NCBI RefSeq assembly: GCF_001661345.1
Contig: NW_017962919.1
Span: 124,001 to 188,000, forward strand
Reading direction: 5' to 3'
Length of the DNA stretch: 64,000 nt
DNA from: Ascoidea rubescens DSM 1968
Lineage: Eukaryota > Ascomycota > Saccharomycetes > Ascoideales > Ascoideaceae
Part shown: piece after piece, positions 37,601 through 50,129 of the stretch
Layout of the letters: every line of letters begins with the position of its first letter
Numbering within the stretch: position 1 is the stretch's first letter
Translations under genes and position numbers: made by a program
The notes under the pieces: generated by a model
Told to the model about the DNA's origin: nothing
Seen by the model: only the letters and a program-made list of their open reading frames with translations
Database searches by the model: none

Positions 37601-38739
37601 AACAAGCTAAATGAGGCAATACAAGTGCCCTCCGTGTTTTGGATAGATGGGTAGGACTAGAGAATCCCGCAGAGAGTAAATGCTCATGACAGACATGTCG
37701 TTTTCAGCCTTTCCTGTTTTTTTGGTGAAACGAGCATTCTGTTCAATGACTCATCATTTGCTGCTACTAGACTATTAAATGCACCGACTGGCAGAGTTAC
37801 ACCTATTGCCGCTGGTGCTAGGGGGGGCAATACGTCAGGAGCTTCCAATGACAACAATCACTCAACCACAAGTGCATCAGTTGATATATCAACTTGTAAC
37901 ACTAATGAAGATGATGAATATATTGGCATCAATTCAGATAGTAAATGAATATTGTTCTCGATGGCAATGAATTGCATTCCACAGATCCTGTTGCGCCCAC
38001 CAATGATAATGATCACGTTTTCAAAAGGAACTTCGATGGTGTATCCAATCAGGAAGAACTTCCTGGAAACAAAGCAGATCGCCAAAAGAGTCCTGTCGCC
38101 ATTCACATCCAATTAAACTGGATTACAAATGGTTGATGAGATACCATTAAACAGAAGATTTTTCTCAGATATTGGGGTGCTCCCTTTGTTGCAGTTGCTA
38201 CGGGTAAGCAAAATCATGCGGACCCATCCAGCAACATTGGGCATTTAATTGATTTTTAGTCTATGCCTAGAAGCAATATTTGAATGCAGGTTGTTATTCC
38301 AAGCCAAGATTTCTCCTTCACCGGTCAATTCAAGCTGCGAATGATGTCAACCGATTCTGCCATGTTCCTAAACCAAACCAGTTACACATGGTTCACCTCA
38401 TGATAAACCAACAAAATAAACTATAGAATTTGGTCGAGTAATTGAGTGTTAGGGTGCAGGAAGGCTTTCTGCAGATGCGACAATCGTGCCACTCAATTAT
38501 CAAGAAATGGGCGTGCTAGCCGCATCTGATTCAGGTGAAATTGACGCCGAGATATTCATGAATGAACATGCTCCGCCTGCAAATGCTGAACATCCCTTGA
38601 ATGTTTGCAATCTGCACCAATGAATTTATTGGCTGAATCGATTTTTTCTTCAATAGTAGAATCTAACACCAAATGCTGTCTCAACATTTAGGATCTTAAA
38701 ACGTGCTGCCGATGGTTGATTGATTTATTCTTGAAAGCA

Positions 38740-38820
38740 CATACACAACCGCATCCGAGGATCATCTCATGATGATCATATTATTGAGGGATCATCCCAT
38801 GCAATCATCAAGACGGAAAA
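38740..38820. repeat. Short degenerate GATCATC repeat
   Basis: The words GGATCATCTCATGATGATCA and GGATCATCCCATGCAATCATC stand close together, making a degenerate direct and partly inverted repeat inside the RT part of copy 9. It is probably chance or slippage in the fossil; no function is implied. Confidence 0.4.
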
Positions 38821-39720
38821 AAGATCACATCTCATTGCTAAAAAAAAAACATCATCAAGTTGTTTAGCTCGTGCGCCTGTGGTGGATGATGCTCAAAGAA
38901 ATCACGGTGTTTTGAGATGGATGAACACTTGCCAACGGAGTTGCTGTCCATCAATTCATAGTAAATAAGTGTCTTTTGCAGGTTTCTCAGTGATGACTAA
39001 CCAATGCAAGGTACTATTTCAAACAGATTTCACTGAGGTTGCTCCTGAATGTCATCATTCTATCGGTCAATTGTTGGATCTTTGCTTTTTGTGGGACACA
39101 TTTTACTATTTAATACAGCTGTTGTTCATCGGATACTCACTTGATGTCTTAGAGAACAATAAAAGATCCATGTTGGTTCTGCTAAAGTGGGATAAGTAAC
39201 TTGAACTCTAATCCATTGACTGTTCAGTACAACGCTTCCTGCCCAGTTGCGTTTGATCAATGTTCAGACTGTGTCGGATAGAGACTTTGATCAATAAAAA
39301 TAAAGTTGTGGTCATGTGTTCTTTAATAATCAAAAACCACTTACTTCAAGCTTTAAAACGCGGCCTTCAGTGGGTTTACTGATTTGAGAAGCTGATTGTA
39401 TTTTACTCTCCGAAGCCGCTGAAAATGTTGTCTTTCTATTGATCACACTCAAATATAATGGCGGAGGTAATTGGAAACTATCTATTTATTGTGATAAGTG
39501 TTCCGCTACCACCTTCTTTAAACATACGCAAATCGCAGATTTTCCAGGCGTGCTTCAATCAGGTATCGATTGATAGAAAGTTTGGGCTGCTTTGGAGTTA
39601 CTTCTGCAAGAGCCGAGGTCAAAACCGATGTTGTTGATACGTTGACCAAAGTGCCAAGCGCATCAGTGTTTAAATATAGCTGTGAGACAATAAGTTGCTC
39701 GTGGCTTTCCATCGGAAGTT

Positions 39721-41400
39721 CACGTGGATTTGCTGTATGTGAATATTAGAGTGTGATTGATTTCCTGTTTGGTAAGCAACAAAATTGCTATTGACTTGTT
39801 AAATTGACCATTGATACCTTTATCGTAGAACAATCAATATTTGATTGTGTCAATTGATTCCCTTTCAATTCACAAAAAGTTTAAGATTGTACTGGATAAT
39901 ACTGGTCTTTGAATTTGATTTGATTACTTTTTGATTCTTCAATCTGCCATTCAGGTTTAGCTCTGGAATGTTTAAAGGAGGCAGTCATCGCAGCTTAATC
40001 ACTAGCTGGCTCAATCGGGCACCTGCGAAAAAACAAACTAAAAACTGCAGGGGTATCGTTTTTCACGGACGGTCAATGAATCTCCTCAGTGGCCGATTGC
40101 ATCGATGTTGGAAGGGCCTCTGAGGTCAACGCGCATGGTCGAGTTTCAAAACGACCCATTTATCTTATGTCTGATGTCTGGTGACTCAGGAATGGAGTAC
40201 TGTTGTAAACCACACGCATGACTAGATTCAATTTCTCTGTGTCCCTCAGCCTCGTTGCCCCGCGACGCTGTGAGAAGTAACCCAGATCCCTAAATACGTG
40301 GCTCGCGATCAATTCTCGGTTAGAAACACATATATTGGTTTATATTGTAGTATATTTATCTCGATTCGCTGCTGAAATACTTGTGATAGTTGTCATACAA
40401 TAATCATTGGCCTGAATCCTGCAAAGTAGAACCATTAAAACGTGAGGTTGTTCCAATATTGCGAATTCAATTCTTTGAGGGATCGCAAATCAAATGCGTA
40501 GTGTAACACTTGCATCTTCTGAAAACTATTTCTTCTTTTCTTTTCAAGCAACACAGTCGATTATATTTTGATTTGATTCATTATAATCAATATAATCGAA
40601 TGCCAAACGATAGGAACGGAATTGAATAAACCACTTTGGTATGATTGGAGGTGGCATTTCAGTTGGAGTACTATAACCGAGTTTAATTGGCTTACTGCTC
40701 TTAAGGTCTCCAATGAATGGATTTCTAACTCTTTAAGTTTTTGACATAACAGAAGTACAACAAAACAGGAAACAGTCAGACATGATTTACAGCGGCTATT
40801 TTGATTAATTCAGACTACTGGTGCATTTAGTATATCGGTTATGTTTTGAGAAAATACACAACTATTCATTGCCTCAGTTTATCGCTCTCATTCAGGTTGA
40901 GTAGATGACAGCACAACAAATAGTTGCATCACCAACAAACATCATATCAAGTAAAGTCCTATCATGGTAAGAAAGGCATCTAGCATTTCTGGTGCTTTTC
41001 TGTTTTGCGGCCGCACAGCCACTAGCAACTGTTTCTTGGAGAGAGGCATTTGAAAGGTAATCGTTGAACATACCTTATTTATATTAGGCATAACATTTTA
41101 AAGTGGTATGAATTTATTGAGTACTACTATTATAGAAATGGAAGGACAAGGCTCAGTCCGCAATCCAATTACTGCCCTCTGACTTCACTGGATGAGTGAA
41201 ATTTTGATCAGTCACCAATATGTCTCTTCGATTGATTTGCAGCACTGGAGATTCACGGATGAGCGGTATTGCTTACGGATTGTAATTTACAATTAATCAA
41301 TCAAACCTTTGAGGTATCACATCACGCATTGATTGTGCTTCAACATAGTATTCATTTCCAGATGCCCAAAATATTGAAATTTGTTATAATTTCTGTGCTT
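39721..41400. other. Gap between copies 9 and 10; first part probably 3' LTR of copy 9
   Basis: The first part (39.75-39.95 kb) is T-rich. The stretch 39.99-40.31 kb is clearly richer in G+C than its surroundings and follows the RNase H end of copy 9, so it is a candidate 3' LTR piece. From 40.32 kb the base composition turns AT-rich. No gene is seen; copy 10 on the opposite strand should end here, but its RNase H is not recognisable. Confidence 0.35.
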
Positions 41401-44030
41401 GATAATGTGATATTACTTTGCTAACAACGCCAGGTAAGCAAATGTGTTGTCGTTGTTTTGCGAATTCAACAATGGTATCTATGAGACAGATTTGGGCGTC
41501 CCTTATGATTCATTGCTAAGCAGGTTCTAGCAAATGTCTTTGCGTTGCCAACCTCATTGTTTGTTTCTGCAGAAACTGAGTTATCACCAGCTTAATTGAA
41601 TATTAATCATCTTATGGTGCAGCTCAACCATTAATCATGAATTGTTTAGGTGTGGGATGTTCTTACATTCACAAAGATTTTGATTGTATTGAACGATTTG
41701 TGTGGGGTGTGCTTCACTCAATAGAATCGCCTTTTTAACTTCCAAGCATTTTCTATGATGTAGATGTTTCGCCACGAAATAAAAGATAGAGTGGATACTT
41801 TCAGTTTTCGTTCAAGAAGGCTGTCTTGGCATTTAACTTGCCAATAATATTGTGGCTTGTAGCAGCCTTGGATGGATTAAACATGATGTGTCGTATTTGA
41901 AAACAGGATAAAAAACATCGATATGGTTTTGTCGTAGTCTTTGAAGAAGTCGCTCTCTGGCTAATCTTGCGTTATATCCTTCACAACCATTGGTTCCATG
42001 TTCACCATTGAAGATCCATTTTTCTTTGACTATTTTGTTTTTCACCGATGTACATTTAATATTTCCACATCGATTTTCACAATTGAATTGATCACATTTG
42101 TGTCAGGAAGAAGTAATTCTGATTTTCGAGGGCTTGTAAAGTCTTGTGAGAGCAGTGTTACAATGAGGTATCTTGATTTTGAGACCATTAAATGAGCTTC
42201 GACATCAACAAAAGAAGATCGAGTTTTGCGATCCTCCTTCAGCACGTTTAGGTTCACCGCTGATCAATTCCGTGTATTGATCCACAACTTCTTCAACAAT
42301 TGGTGATGATTTCGATAGTTTCAAGTTGTCGTCACTTCCTCCATTACCGAAATTGTTTGTGGAAATTATACATTTCCTGGTTGAATCGTTCCTTGATAAG
42401 AGGGTTAATAATCACTTCAGATTTTCTATTATGGATTCTCCCAATGATATCAGTATCACATTGGTTGTCAGGAAGAAAAGTTTTGACAAAATGTGATTAA
42501 ACTATGGGATTACTAACAAATTTATGAGACGTATGTTCAACAGTGAAGACAGTAATAAATTCAATCTTTGTGTTTAATCATTTAATAGAGCAGTCGCCAA
42601 TCTCAGATTGAATGATTCACTAATCTCAATATGTCTTTCAATACTGTTTGCTCTTGCTTGACTGCGAGAGTCGACCTTCAACATTCAAACTATTTATTTG
42701 GAGTATGCAGTTCAGTTATTTGCGAATCTGCTCTCATTTTTAATGTTCTGATCAATAATAGAATTATACAATCTGAATTGATGAATTTAATTCCATTTTG
42801 GCAATCACCCCCTGTTCCGAACTATCTTTCAATCCTTCTCCAAAATAAAAGCAGTCTGGTTTGATGAATCAAAGTCATGAAATGTAATTTTGATGGCTTT
42901 CCAAAAAGCGGTTCGCTTGACATTTTGATGTGTAGAAAACATTTGAACACCCAATGGGGCTTTGACTTTAACATTCTTCTTGGTTTGTGTGAGCTCAAAC
43001 TCCGGGGATTCTTCATTGCTTGGGATTGGAGTATTATTCTCCAAGAAGTTTGAATGACAAAGCAAAAGTGCTAAGATTGACTGGACACATTAAAATCGAT
43101 CAATAGTTGATCTACTTTTTCATAATCGCTTGATAATACTTTCTTGTTTTGTATTCAATGTGGATAAATCAGATGCGGTAACCTCATTGAAATAATTTTT
43201 ATTCTCGCACAACTTAATAAACATATGTGACATCCATTTTGTATCAGTTTTGATAACACAAGCTGACTTTCTTGTGAAGCCGAGGAATTTATCAAATATT
43301 ATGAATGACTGGGGAATAATTCCGAAGCCTCTTATTTGAGCATGAGAAATGGACAAATAATGAAAAGAGACATATGGTCCGTAACCATTAATCTTAGAGG
43401 AAAACTCATCTGCAAGATAAATCAGCGGAGCTATACTCCCGAATTGAATCTTTTCTGTAGCGAAAATTAGAGTTATTTTTGGTTGAAAAAAAAAATCCAG
43501 TTTCAAATCTTTCAAACGAATTTCTCACTTCACTAAAGTTGGACTCAATTTTCTTTAAACATTCATTGAATGACAATACAGGGACCGCGCTTCTCGTCAT
43601 TCTATAGCAAAACAAACTGACAGTTCATCACTAAATCATGTTGTGCTTCTTCTGCACATCACGATTTTAGATAGTTGATTTTCGTAAACACAGCAGTAGT
43701 CTTATCTTTGTTTTCAACTCCTAGACTCATCAGTACTGTAAGAAACATCAACATTATCAGGACAACTCACAAAAGTAATGAGTGCACTTTGTGAGCTTTG
43801 AAGTAGCTCCGCTGCCCATATTTTCAGCATCCAATAATAAGAATCTTCCATCACCTACAATTTACGCCAGCAGTAAAATCTGCTATTAATATGTTGGCAT
43901 ATTCAGGACTAGTTTAAGACTCAACAGTTATTAAATCATGAGTTGTCGCACCTGAATCGGAAATATATCGAGTTTGAGAAAGACCTTCCAGTGACTAAAT
44001 TATTCCAGTATATGATTTTGTTCCATTTTC
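41400..44030 (-). mobile_element. Ty1/copia fossil, copy 10 (lineage I), protease to RT
   Basis: On the minus strand, from high to low coordinates: the protease RYISDSGATTHDLI (about 43.98-43.93 kb) is a good D-S-G-A-T-x-H match. The integrase (43.6-43.1 kb) has LIYLADEFSS, FIIFDKFLGFTRKSACVIKT and DTKWMSHMFIKLCENKNYFN, lining up with the F-x-x-F-x-x-L-V-E ... R-S-D-N-G-G-E-F-x-S-x-x-F-x-x-F-C-E-x-x-G-I run. RT starts at 42.03 kb with KWIFNGEHG, NGCEGYNARLARERLLQRLR and HIDVFYPVFKYDTSCLI (K-W-V-F-K, R-Y-K-A-R-L-V-A-x-G and I-D-Y-x-E-T-F-A-P-V-x-K-Y-x-T types). Gag and RNase H are not seen. It is broken many times. Confidence 0.86.
43120..43515 (-). pseudogene. Copia integrase core, broken (copy 10)
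   Basis: A 131-codon open stretch covers most of the integrase core. It carries the segment before the second catalytic Asp (FIIFDKFLGFTRKSACVIKT), the Asp itself in KTDTKW, and the F-x-K-L-C-E-x-x segment. It is among the longest open pieces in the window. The catalytic region is only partly preserved. Confidence 0.8.
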
Positions 44031-44900
44031 AACAGAAACACTCAATGAATCAGCGAATCAACCAAGATACAATAAGATGAGTTGCGAGCAGAAAAAAAAA
44101 ACATAGTAGTGCGCGCCATCCCCTTTTATTCCGATCAGGCTTGGATGACAGAGTATCAACGCAGCAGTCAGTGACAGTCCACGAGGGACCGAATGTAGAC
44201 ATTCCAGTTGCTCACATCAGCCACTTAATGACCAGTCAGCAGAACTTGGTTGAACAGATTAGCGAGATTGAAGATATTACTAGCCCTGCAGACGTTTTTC
44301 TCGTTGAAGGAGCCGCAGTCAAATGTGAGTGCAAAGCATCATCTCCATGAGTGCGGTAACGAGCATGGTAAGTATCGTTCTATCCTAGATGACGCTCTTC
44401 CAATGGAGGACTTGGTCCCGTAAGATAAATCGGTCTGTTTGAAATCTTTCAAAGTGGGTCGCAATCTCAAAGTTCTTTGATCCTTTAAGCACTAAAACCA
44501 GAACAGGATCTTAGCTTTGTGTGTCATGAACATTTCTGCGCCTGCGTCTTGTTTGCCTGTGAGTATGCAGCCCTTGCCCTGTTTTTCCGAGCTGCTGTGC
44601 AGGCTACATTCATGGATTGTCATATAAAATCAAACGCAACAGAACAATAGAATAATAATAATCGCAAAGAAAAATCAATTGCGGTGCCAAACCAACCGCT
44701 TTCCGATACCAGGTCAATCATTAGCGAGATGGAAAGACAGATCAGTATACAATTACATATTAACCACTCTAGAAACTATTCCACTAATGAATGTCAAGCA
44801 CAAGTCATCCAATAAGAGTAGCGTGATCGGCATATCTTTATCAAAAGCACAATATTAAAACTGCACCAATGAGACGCACGCAACTGAACCACAACCATCA
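44031..44900. repeat. Stretch between copies 10 and 11; probable 3' LTR remains of copy 11
   Basis: Read on the minus strand, a T-rich run with ATTATTATTATTCTATTG (about 44.66 kb) is followed by TTTGATTTTATATGA and then CACAGCAGCTCGGAAAAA. The flank after copy 3 has the same order of blocks in diverged form. A plus-strand open frame of 69 codons (44141-44350; it contains ISEIEDITSPADVFLVEGAA) matches nothing I recognise. Confidence 0.38.
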
Positions 44901-47900
44901 AAGTTAAATTATTCAAGAAATCCAGTCTAACAGTTGACATTCAAGACCTACGTTCTTCAGTTTGCAATCAGCTTTGTCACTCATGGTAACAGCTCTTCAA
45001 ACTGTTGGACGAACATTGTTCAAACCTCTTATGAGCCGATGCCTGATTGAAATATATTTGCATGTCATGTGATTGGTGGGACAGCTCGCCAAGTTGACTG
45101 CAACATTGATATCACCGTATATAAATAGATCTTCATTATTTCAGTGAATTTGCTTCAAAACTAACCTAAGGAACATAGAATTTGCGACCGCTTTATTGAC
45201 CCAAATGAATTCAGTTTTGCAAGTCAGCAAGACTACTAAAAACAGTTTGTTTCAGTCCAAATGACTGGTTTATAATTTTTAACTGCATGTTATTACCAAC
45301 CAATTTTAGATCAGCAACGGCTGTAGCTTAATTACTGTCAGACCATTCAATTAACATTACTACAGGGCCGGCCGTCTAATTCGCAGTTAATCAAGTTAAG
45401 ATCTGATATCTTAGCCCCCTTTGGGACAGAGTAGGTGAATTTCTCAGCATCAACCAAAATATTAAGTGAACTGCAATATGTGAGTGCACAACTTATTGAA
45501 TTCAATCGGCTACAAAAATGAGCAATGCACCAATTGAGCAATAAAGTCATGGCTCCGCGGCAGCTCACTCAGCACCCACTGATTCAAATAGCATGTTTTA
45601 TAGAAAGATCATCCTTGGTTGGGCTTGGACACCACAATTATCCAATTCGGACTATCCAACATCCAGTCCGACCAAATCTTTCATCAATACCAAAATACGG
45701 TCGTCACATTGGAGAGCATCAACACAGGAAAGCGACTGTGAACTTGTCCACGATCTTCCATTTAAATCATCCAACTGTGATAGGATTTCACTAGCTGCAC
45801 CGTTCGTTGGGAAATGCGGCTAGAGTTAGTTGACCCGGATTATTATTTTACCACGCCGTAGTTCTTGTTCTTCAACAGCCAATCCTGAAAAATATCCGCT
45901 GAACATTTTTGAGGCAAAACCATTGTAGAACATCAATCATCTAGTTCTGACAAAACGAAGAATATTGTTTGAGTCGATTAATCGATTGAAATAAGTTCTA
46001 TCTTTCAGGAGATATTCATCATTATCAGATACAAGAAGTTGTTCATTGTCAATATCAACCACCATATCTCCCTACAAGTATGCAGTGGTGACATCCATTT
46101 GATGAACTTTCAAAATGGTTTGTGATCCGGCGGCTTGAGGCGCTTTGGCAGATTGCAATCTAATTGCTAGGCAGCATGAGTCATTAGCATCAATTGTATC
46201 AAACCGAGAAAGCTCTTGAGCAACTCGTCACGCATATGGAACCCAATCCGTTGGTCCTGACAACCATCTAGCAGCGCAAGGCGGCCAGCAGGCTTTCTAA
46301 GAAAGAGAAGGTCAGCCAACAGGTAGGAACTGCTGTCAATGGTTGCCAAAAGCCATTATTAGCAAGCCACTTTCGAGATTGAACTAGAAGGATTTGCATT
46401 CGGAGCACAAGCCGCCGAAACAGGGGGAGCCAAATTAACAACAAGAAACTTTTTTTTGATGACGGTGTCTGATTCGCTTGTGAGTTATTTAAAAACCTCC
46501 TCAAAGAAAAAAAGGTGGTCTTCCCAAGCTGGATACTCTTCAGGAAGTTTGGCCCTATCTGAGTCGGCAGCACTGAATCCATTGGCGCCTTCATCGGAAT
46601 CATATGTCGATAAAGCCGATTCCTTTGAAAACTATCGACTGTCGATGGCTCCATCATTCTATTGACCATTTCTGTTCATATTATTAAATTAATTACTTTG
46701 CATGGAGCTATCCTCTCATGGAATATCCGAAGCAACTGCGGTTGCGTTATGCGTGCGATTGACAGCAAAAGCGAACTATTTTTTCATAATAGCAACACCC
46801 ATACGTTCCACCCAATTAGAAAATCCAATTGACCGATTAGCGGCAGTAACTGATGTATCGTGAATAAGAAATTGGGATTCATGAAAAAGACAAAATAGAC
46901 GGAGAGCAACACCGCTGTTGCTACATTTGTTTACTCTGTTGGCTATTCTACCGGTCTGGTACCGAATAGCGACAAAGATGACACCAGTATCATCTTGAAC
47001 TGCTTTCTAGAGTCGACTTGAGATAATCGCATTAGCAGCGCATCGCATCTTCATTAACATCATAGCATTTATTTTATTTTCCTAAAATGATTTCAATGCC
47101 CTACACACAGATCCCCAAACATTGCCGGTATCAATTTATTCAAAGACTCGTCACATTTCTCGACATTAATGCAGAAGAGAACAGGAAAGCATGGACTGCA
47201 TTTTGATGACATTCATACCCAACTGGCATTTGTTGACTGATTCTTTCAGTTTGACAACAATGGTTGGACTGCTTAGATGCAATCTTCTTGTCAGATATGG
47301 CAGTGTCAACAGCTTCGTGATATAGTTGTTCGGTCAATTTAATGTAGTAATTCAACTTACCATCGGATATTGATGCTGCATCAATCAGCGAAAAAGCAAT
47401 ATATCTTGAATCATCATCAGCAAGGGTGGCTCGCAAGCAATCATCATCAACAACAACAGGCTCCCCTATCGCAGCATAATAAGTTTGAAGTAAACCAAAA
47501 TCAGGGGATTCCTCGTTCGCGCACGGCTAACTAATAACCTTGGTCATTTTTTTTTTTGATCCATACACACAAATTCAATCATCGGAGGCAGAAATGCCGT
47601 CAACATTGCATAGATCATTTGCATCGGTGCAGTCAGCAGAGCTTTCACATTCATGGCACACGGAAGTAACTAACGCTACACCAGATGGGCCCCCAAAGGA
47701 TTCATATGACGGAAAAGCTTCTCCCCTAATAGTTGATTCACCACGCCTAATACAAAATTACCTTTCAGTGAGAACCACCCCATTCAATAAGGAGCAGCCG
47801 GATTTCAAATTAAAGTTGCACCATCCGGACCATAAGACAGATCTTGTATATATCCTCTATTCCGGTCCATCACGGATGCAATACAATGACAGCAAAAATG

Positions 47901-48830
47901 GTGTCAACAATTGCAGCAATGTTACTAACCATGGGACAAAGATACAAAATCAAACTGCCCAAGCCCAAATATGTTGGAGCGCACCAGAATCAGCAAAGCA
48001 GTGAAGGTCGACATGACCCGGCCAGTTGCTTAGAACGATGAACCAAACAGAGACGTATAATTTTGGGGGCATCTACAACAATTATTCTGCAGATCCACTT
48101 GCGGCTCATAGTGATCCAGCATGAAATGGTTGTGCTGACCTAGACTCAGTAGACCAATGAGTTTTCTTGTAACAAAGTTAGCACGTCATTTTTTTTATTT
48201 TGGCTTCTGAATGCTCTTTGACTAACGGAGTCTAAGGGAATTCAACAGGAGCTACTAGCAAATTTTTGTTCAGCATGCCGATTGGCCATCACAACATGAT
48301 CACCAAATGTAGATTTTGCGAATGTCTGAGAAAATGTGTACATCAATCACAGCGGAAGTGCTGCCTGAAGCAGATGGAAAGTGCTAAATTAGAAAACCGA
48401 CATTGCATTGTGGTTTGGAACAATTTTGAAAAGGATTCCATTGAAGAGTCAATGGTATTCCCTCTGTTTTGGATAAACTACTTTGCAACTTACTAGATAT
48501 AAGAGACCTGATCCAAATACGAGCGGCCTCAGCGCCAACTCTACCATTCCCATTTCTATGCTAACTTGTTCTTGACGGACATACCACCCGTTAATATAAC
48601 ATCATTCAATACGGCAAGAAATCAGCCGCCGGTAACAAAAAAAAAAAATACCACCAAACCACTGATATCTTTCTGCGCATCATTTTCGATGGAAAAGATT
48701 GAATTGAGTTTGATAAACACTTGAACTAGCCGACCAAACTGAGCTGCCTTGAAATTCGAAAGCCAAGCCAAAATAATGATGTTGTCGTCATGTATTTGTT
48801 TCTCAGTTTGTTGGCAGCGAAGCTTTGCGA
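44900..48830 (-). mobile_element. Ty1/copia fossil, copy 11 (lineage II), gag to RT
   Basis: Minus strand. Gag has NIIILAWLSNFKAAQFGRLV (about 48.78-48.73 kb) and a downstream TGG, a close match to the gag of copy 3. The protease LHCFADSGALQHIWAWAV lies at about 48.01-47.96 kb (D-S-G-A-x-x-H). A 98-codon stretch at 47.44-47.14 kb has ISQQMPVGYECHQNAVHAFL, in the place of the integrase P-Y-x-P-Q-Q-N-G-V-A-E-R motif. RT is at 46.6-45.9 kb with APQAAGSQTILKVHQMDVTT (palm motif at 46.11-46.08 kb), the cleanest RT palm motif of the window. RNase H at about 45.4 kb is only weakly suggested. It is broken many times and looks old. Confidence 0.83.
45900..46660 (-). pseudogene. Copia reverse transcriptase domain, broken (copy 11)
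   Basis: A piece with ANNGFWQPLTAVPTCW (near 46.35 kb) recalls the RT start N-x-T-W-x-L-V-x-x-P-x-G. The frame KVHQMDVTTAYL at 46.08-46.11 kb is the first catalytic motif (H-Q-M-D-V-x-T-A-x-L), followed by GDMVVDIDNEQ (G-D-x-x-E-E-I-x-M-x-Q type). The match fixes strand and frame. Confidence 0.82.
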
Positions 48831-49150
48831 ACGGTTCACAACCTGTTTTCGCGACTCCATGATTAGATATTACGGTAAAGAAGTGTCACAAGCCGAAGAA
48901 TGAAAGAAATATCGCCGTCCTCTTTGCTGAGGAAAAGGGATGGACCAAGGACGGTCACCACAGCAGGCTGGAGACAGTCACCAAAGGACCAGTCAAAAGA
49001 ATGCAGGATGCTCACAACAGTGCAGAGGTCATGACTTGCAATCAGTTCAACTTTCTCAGCGGAAAGACATATTTTGAGTTTGAAATTTCTTTCGCAGTTT
49101 CCAATACCTCCTTGGTTGAAAGATAAAGCATTGGCTAACATAATGATTGC
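48831..49150 (-). other. Upstream flank of copy 11, possible leader
   Basis: This lies directly 5' of the gag of copy 11 on the minus strand. A 92-codon open frame (48863-49141) contains LNGxx-free, Leu/Ser/Val-rich sequence that matches no known domain. It is higher in G+C than the AT-rich stretch that follows at 49.15 kb. It may be a 5' LTR or leader remnant. Confidence 0.3.
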
Positions 49151-50100
49151 TTCATTAATTTTGGTTCATCTTTGCTGATTCTGAAGAATGTGTTAACCGT
49201 CTTTTTTTTTTTAGTTAATTGATGTCTCACCTGATTTAATTAAATAGGATCCAATCGATTTCCTCCGTAACATCAATTGCGATGCCAGCTTAGCAATTTA
49301 TTATACGATATTTTGCAAGGAATTCTATAATTTCTCAACTTAGAATTGGCAGCAGAAATTCCAACTGATCTGATTCTTTGTTAATCAGCAAATACAACGG
49401 TAATTTACTTTTTCATTTCTTGTCATCTCATTTAAAAGTTGATTTCCTTAATGGGTTCCAAATTTGTGGATTTGCATCAACCATACACTCATCAAACTTC
49501 TAACCTCTTTAACAGTCATAGCTTTACCTTTTCCCGTTAAATTGTTGTATCTTGCGCTATATCTTGTACTGATTTGGTTGAGGCTATTGTGCTTCAATAT
49601 AACGTAACTTCATTTCTACAGTTAGTTTTTTTTTACTTCCAGATTGAATTGTATTTCAACATTTGAAGCTCAGCTAATTTCAGGAAAAGCCATGCAATTA
49701 ACATTTATTTGCTCACAGATGAATATCATTTTTTGGTTAGATGCCTCTCTATCTACGATTGCTATTCCTCTTGTAGATACTTTGCTTTTCAGATATTGCA
49801 TCACCGTTCTCTTTCAGCTTTTTCTATTACTTCTGATATAGAAAAACAGAGAATTCTATATTTTTCTAACCGGCTTAATGACAATCAAAAAGGATATAAT
49901 ATGAGTCAATTATGAGAAAGTAAATAAAAATGACTTAGCTTCTCAACAGTATTTATGACGGAGTTCTAAACGCTGTGTACAATATTCAGTATCAATTTTT
50001 AACAGATTCAACACTCTACCTCTCACAATAATCGACTTTCTGCAAATTTCCACATTGGTCTACCTGACCCTCAAGCAATTATTATATCAATATAATCAAT
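49150..50100 (+). repeat. Leader or LTR block before copy 12, shared with copy 14
   Basis: A T/C-rich stretch without a gene, ending at the gag of copy 12. Several words recur in the same order at 54.97-55.73 kb before copy 14: TTTTCAGATAT followed by CTTCTGATATAG (here about 49.79-49.84 kb), and TACAATATTCAGTATCAATT followed by ACAGATT (about 49.98 kb). The block before copy 14 has CCAGATATAC, GTCTGATATAG and TACAATATACAGTCTCAATT. The placement before gag argues for 5' LTR or leader remains. Confidence 0.5.
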
Positions 50101-50129
50101 CACAATTGATTTTTTTCTGGCTGTTGCTT

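Larger units (their letters stand above)
35715..39720 (+). mobile_element. Ty1/copia fossil, copy 9 (lineage II), gag to RNase H
   Basis: About 4.0 kb, the most complete order in lineage II. Gag starts at an ATG near 35718, with MADQGQQSDKQMNVDIFTIW and ALPIFKAALFGLLDLTLSK, matching the F-K-A-x-x-F gag motif of copies 3 and 11. The integrase end at 37.3-37.55 kb has NAVAQRWAKQHGQ (Q-N-G-V-A-E-R type) and MARASTTINDAKVVRYWQND (M-A-R-x-M-x-x-D-A-K-L-P-x-x-x-W type), then LLLMSLIPTNEGP. The linker at 37.8 kb is Ser/Asn/Thr-rich. The RT end is at 39.05 kb with HHSIGQLLDLCFLWDTFYYL. RNase H is at 39.26-39.56 kb with ADCILLSEAAENVVFLLITL (A-E-Y-x-A-L-S-E-A-A-K-E type). It is broken many times. Confidence 0.86.

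Noticed and set aside
38740-38820. A CRISPR-like or regulatory repeat array
   Set aside because: Only two or three degenerate words with no regular spacing, inside the RT part of a copia fossil in eukaryotic-looking DNA.
44141-44350. Small plus-strand gene of 69 codons between copies 10 and 11
   Set aside because: It has no recognised motif, no promoter or splice evidence, and lies in a likely LTR remnant. It is left as an unassigned frame within that entry.
47540-48004. 154-codon plus-strand open frame, one of the longest in the window
   Set aside because: It lies antisense to the protease region of copy 11 (FADSGALQHIW on the minus strand) and shows no domain of its own, so it is treated as a shadow frame.
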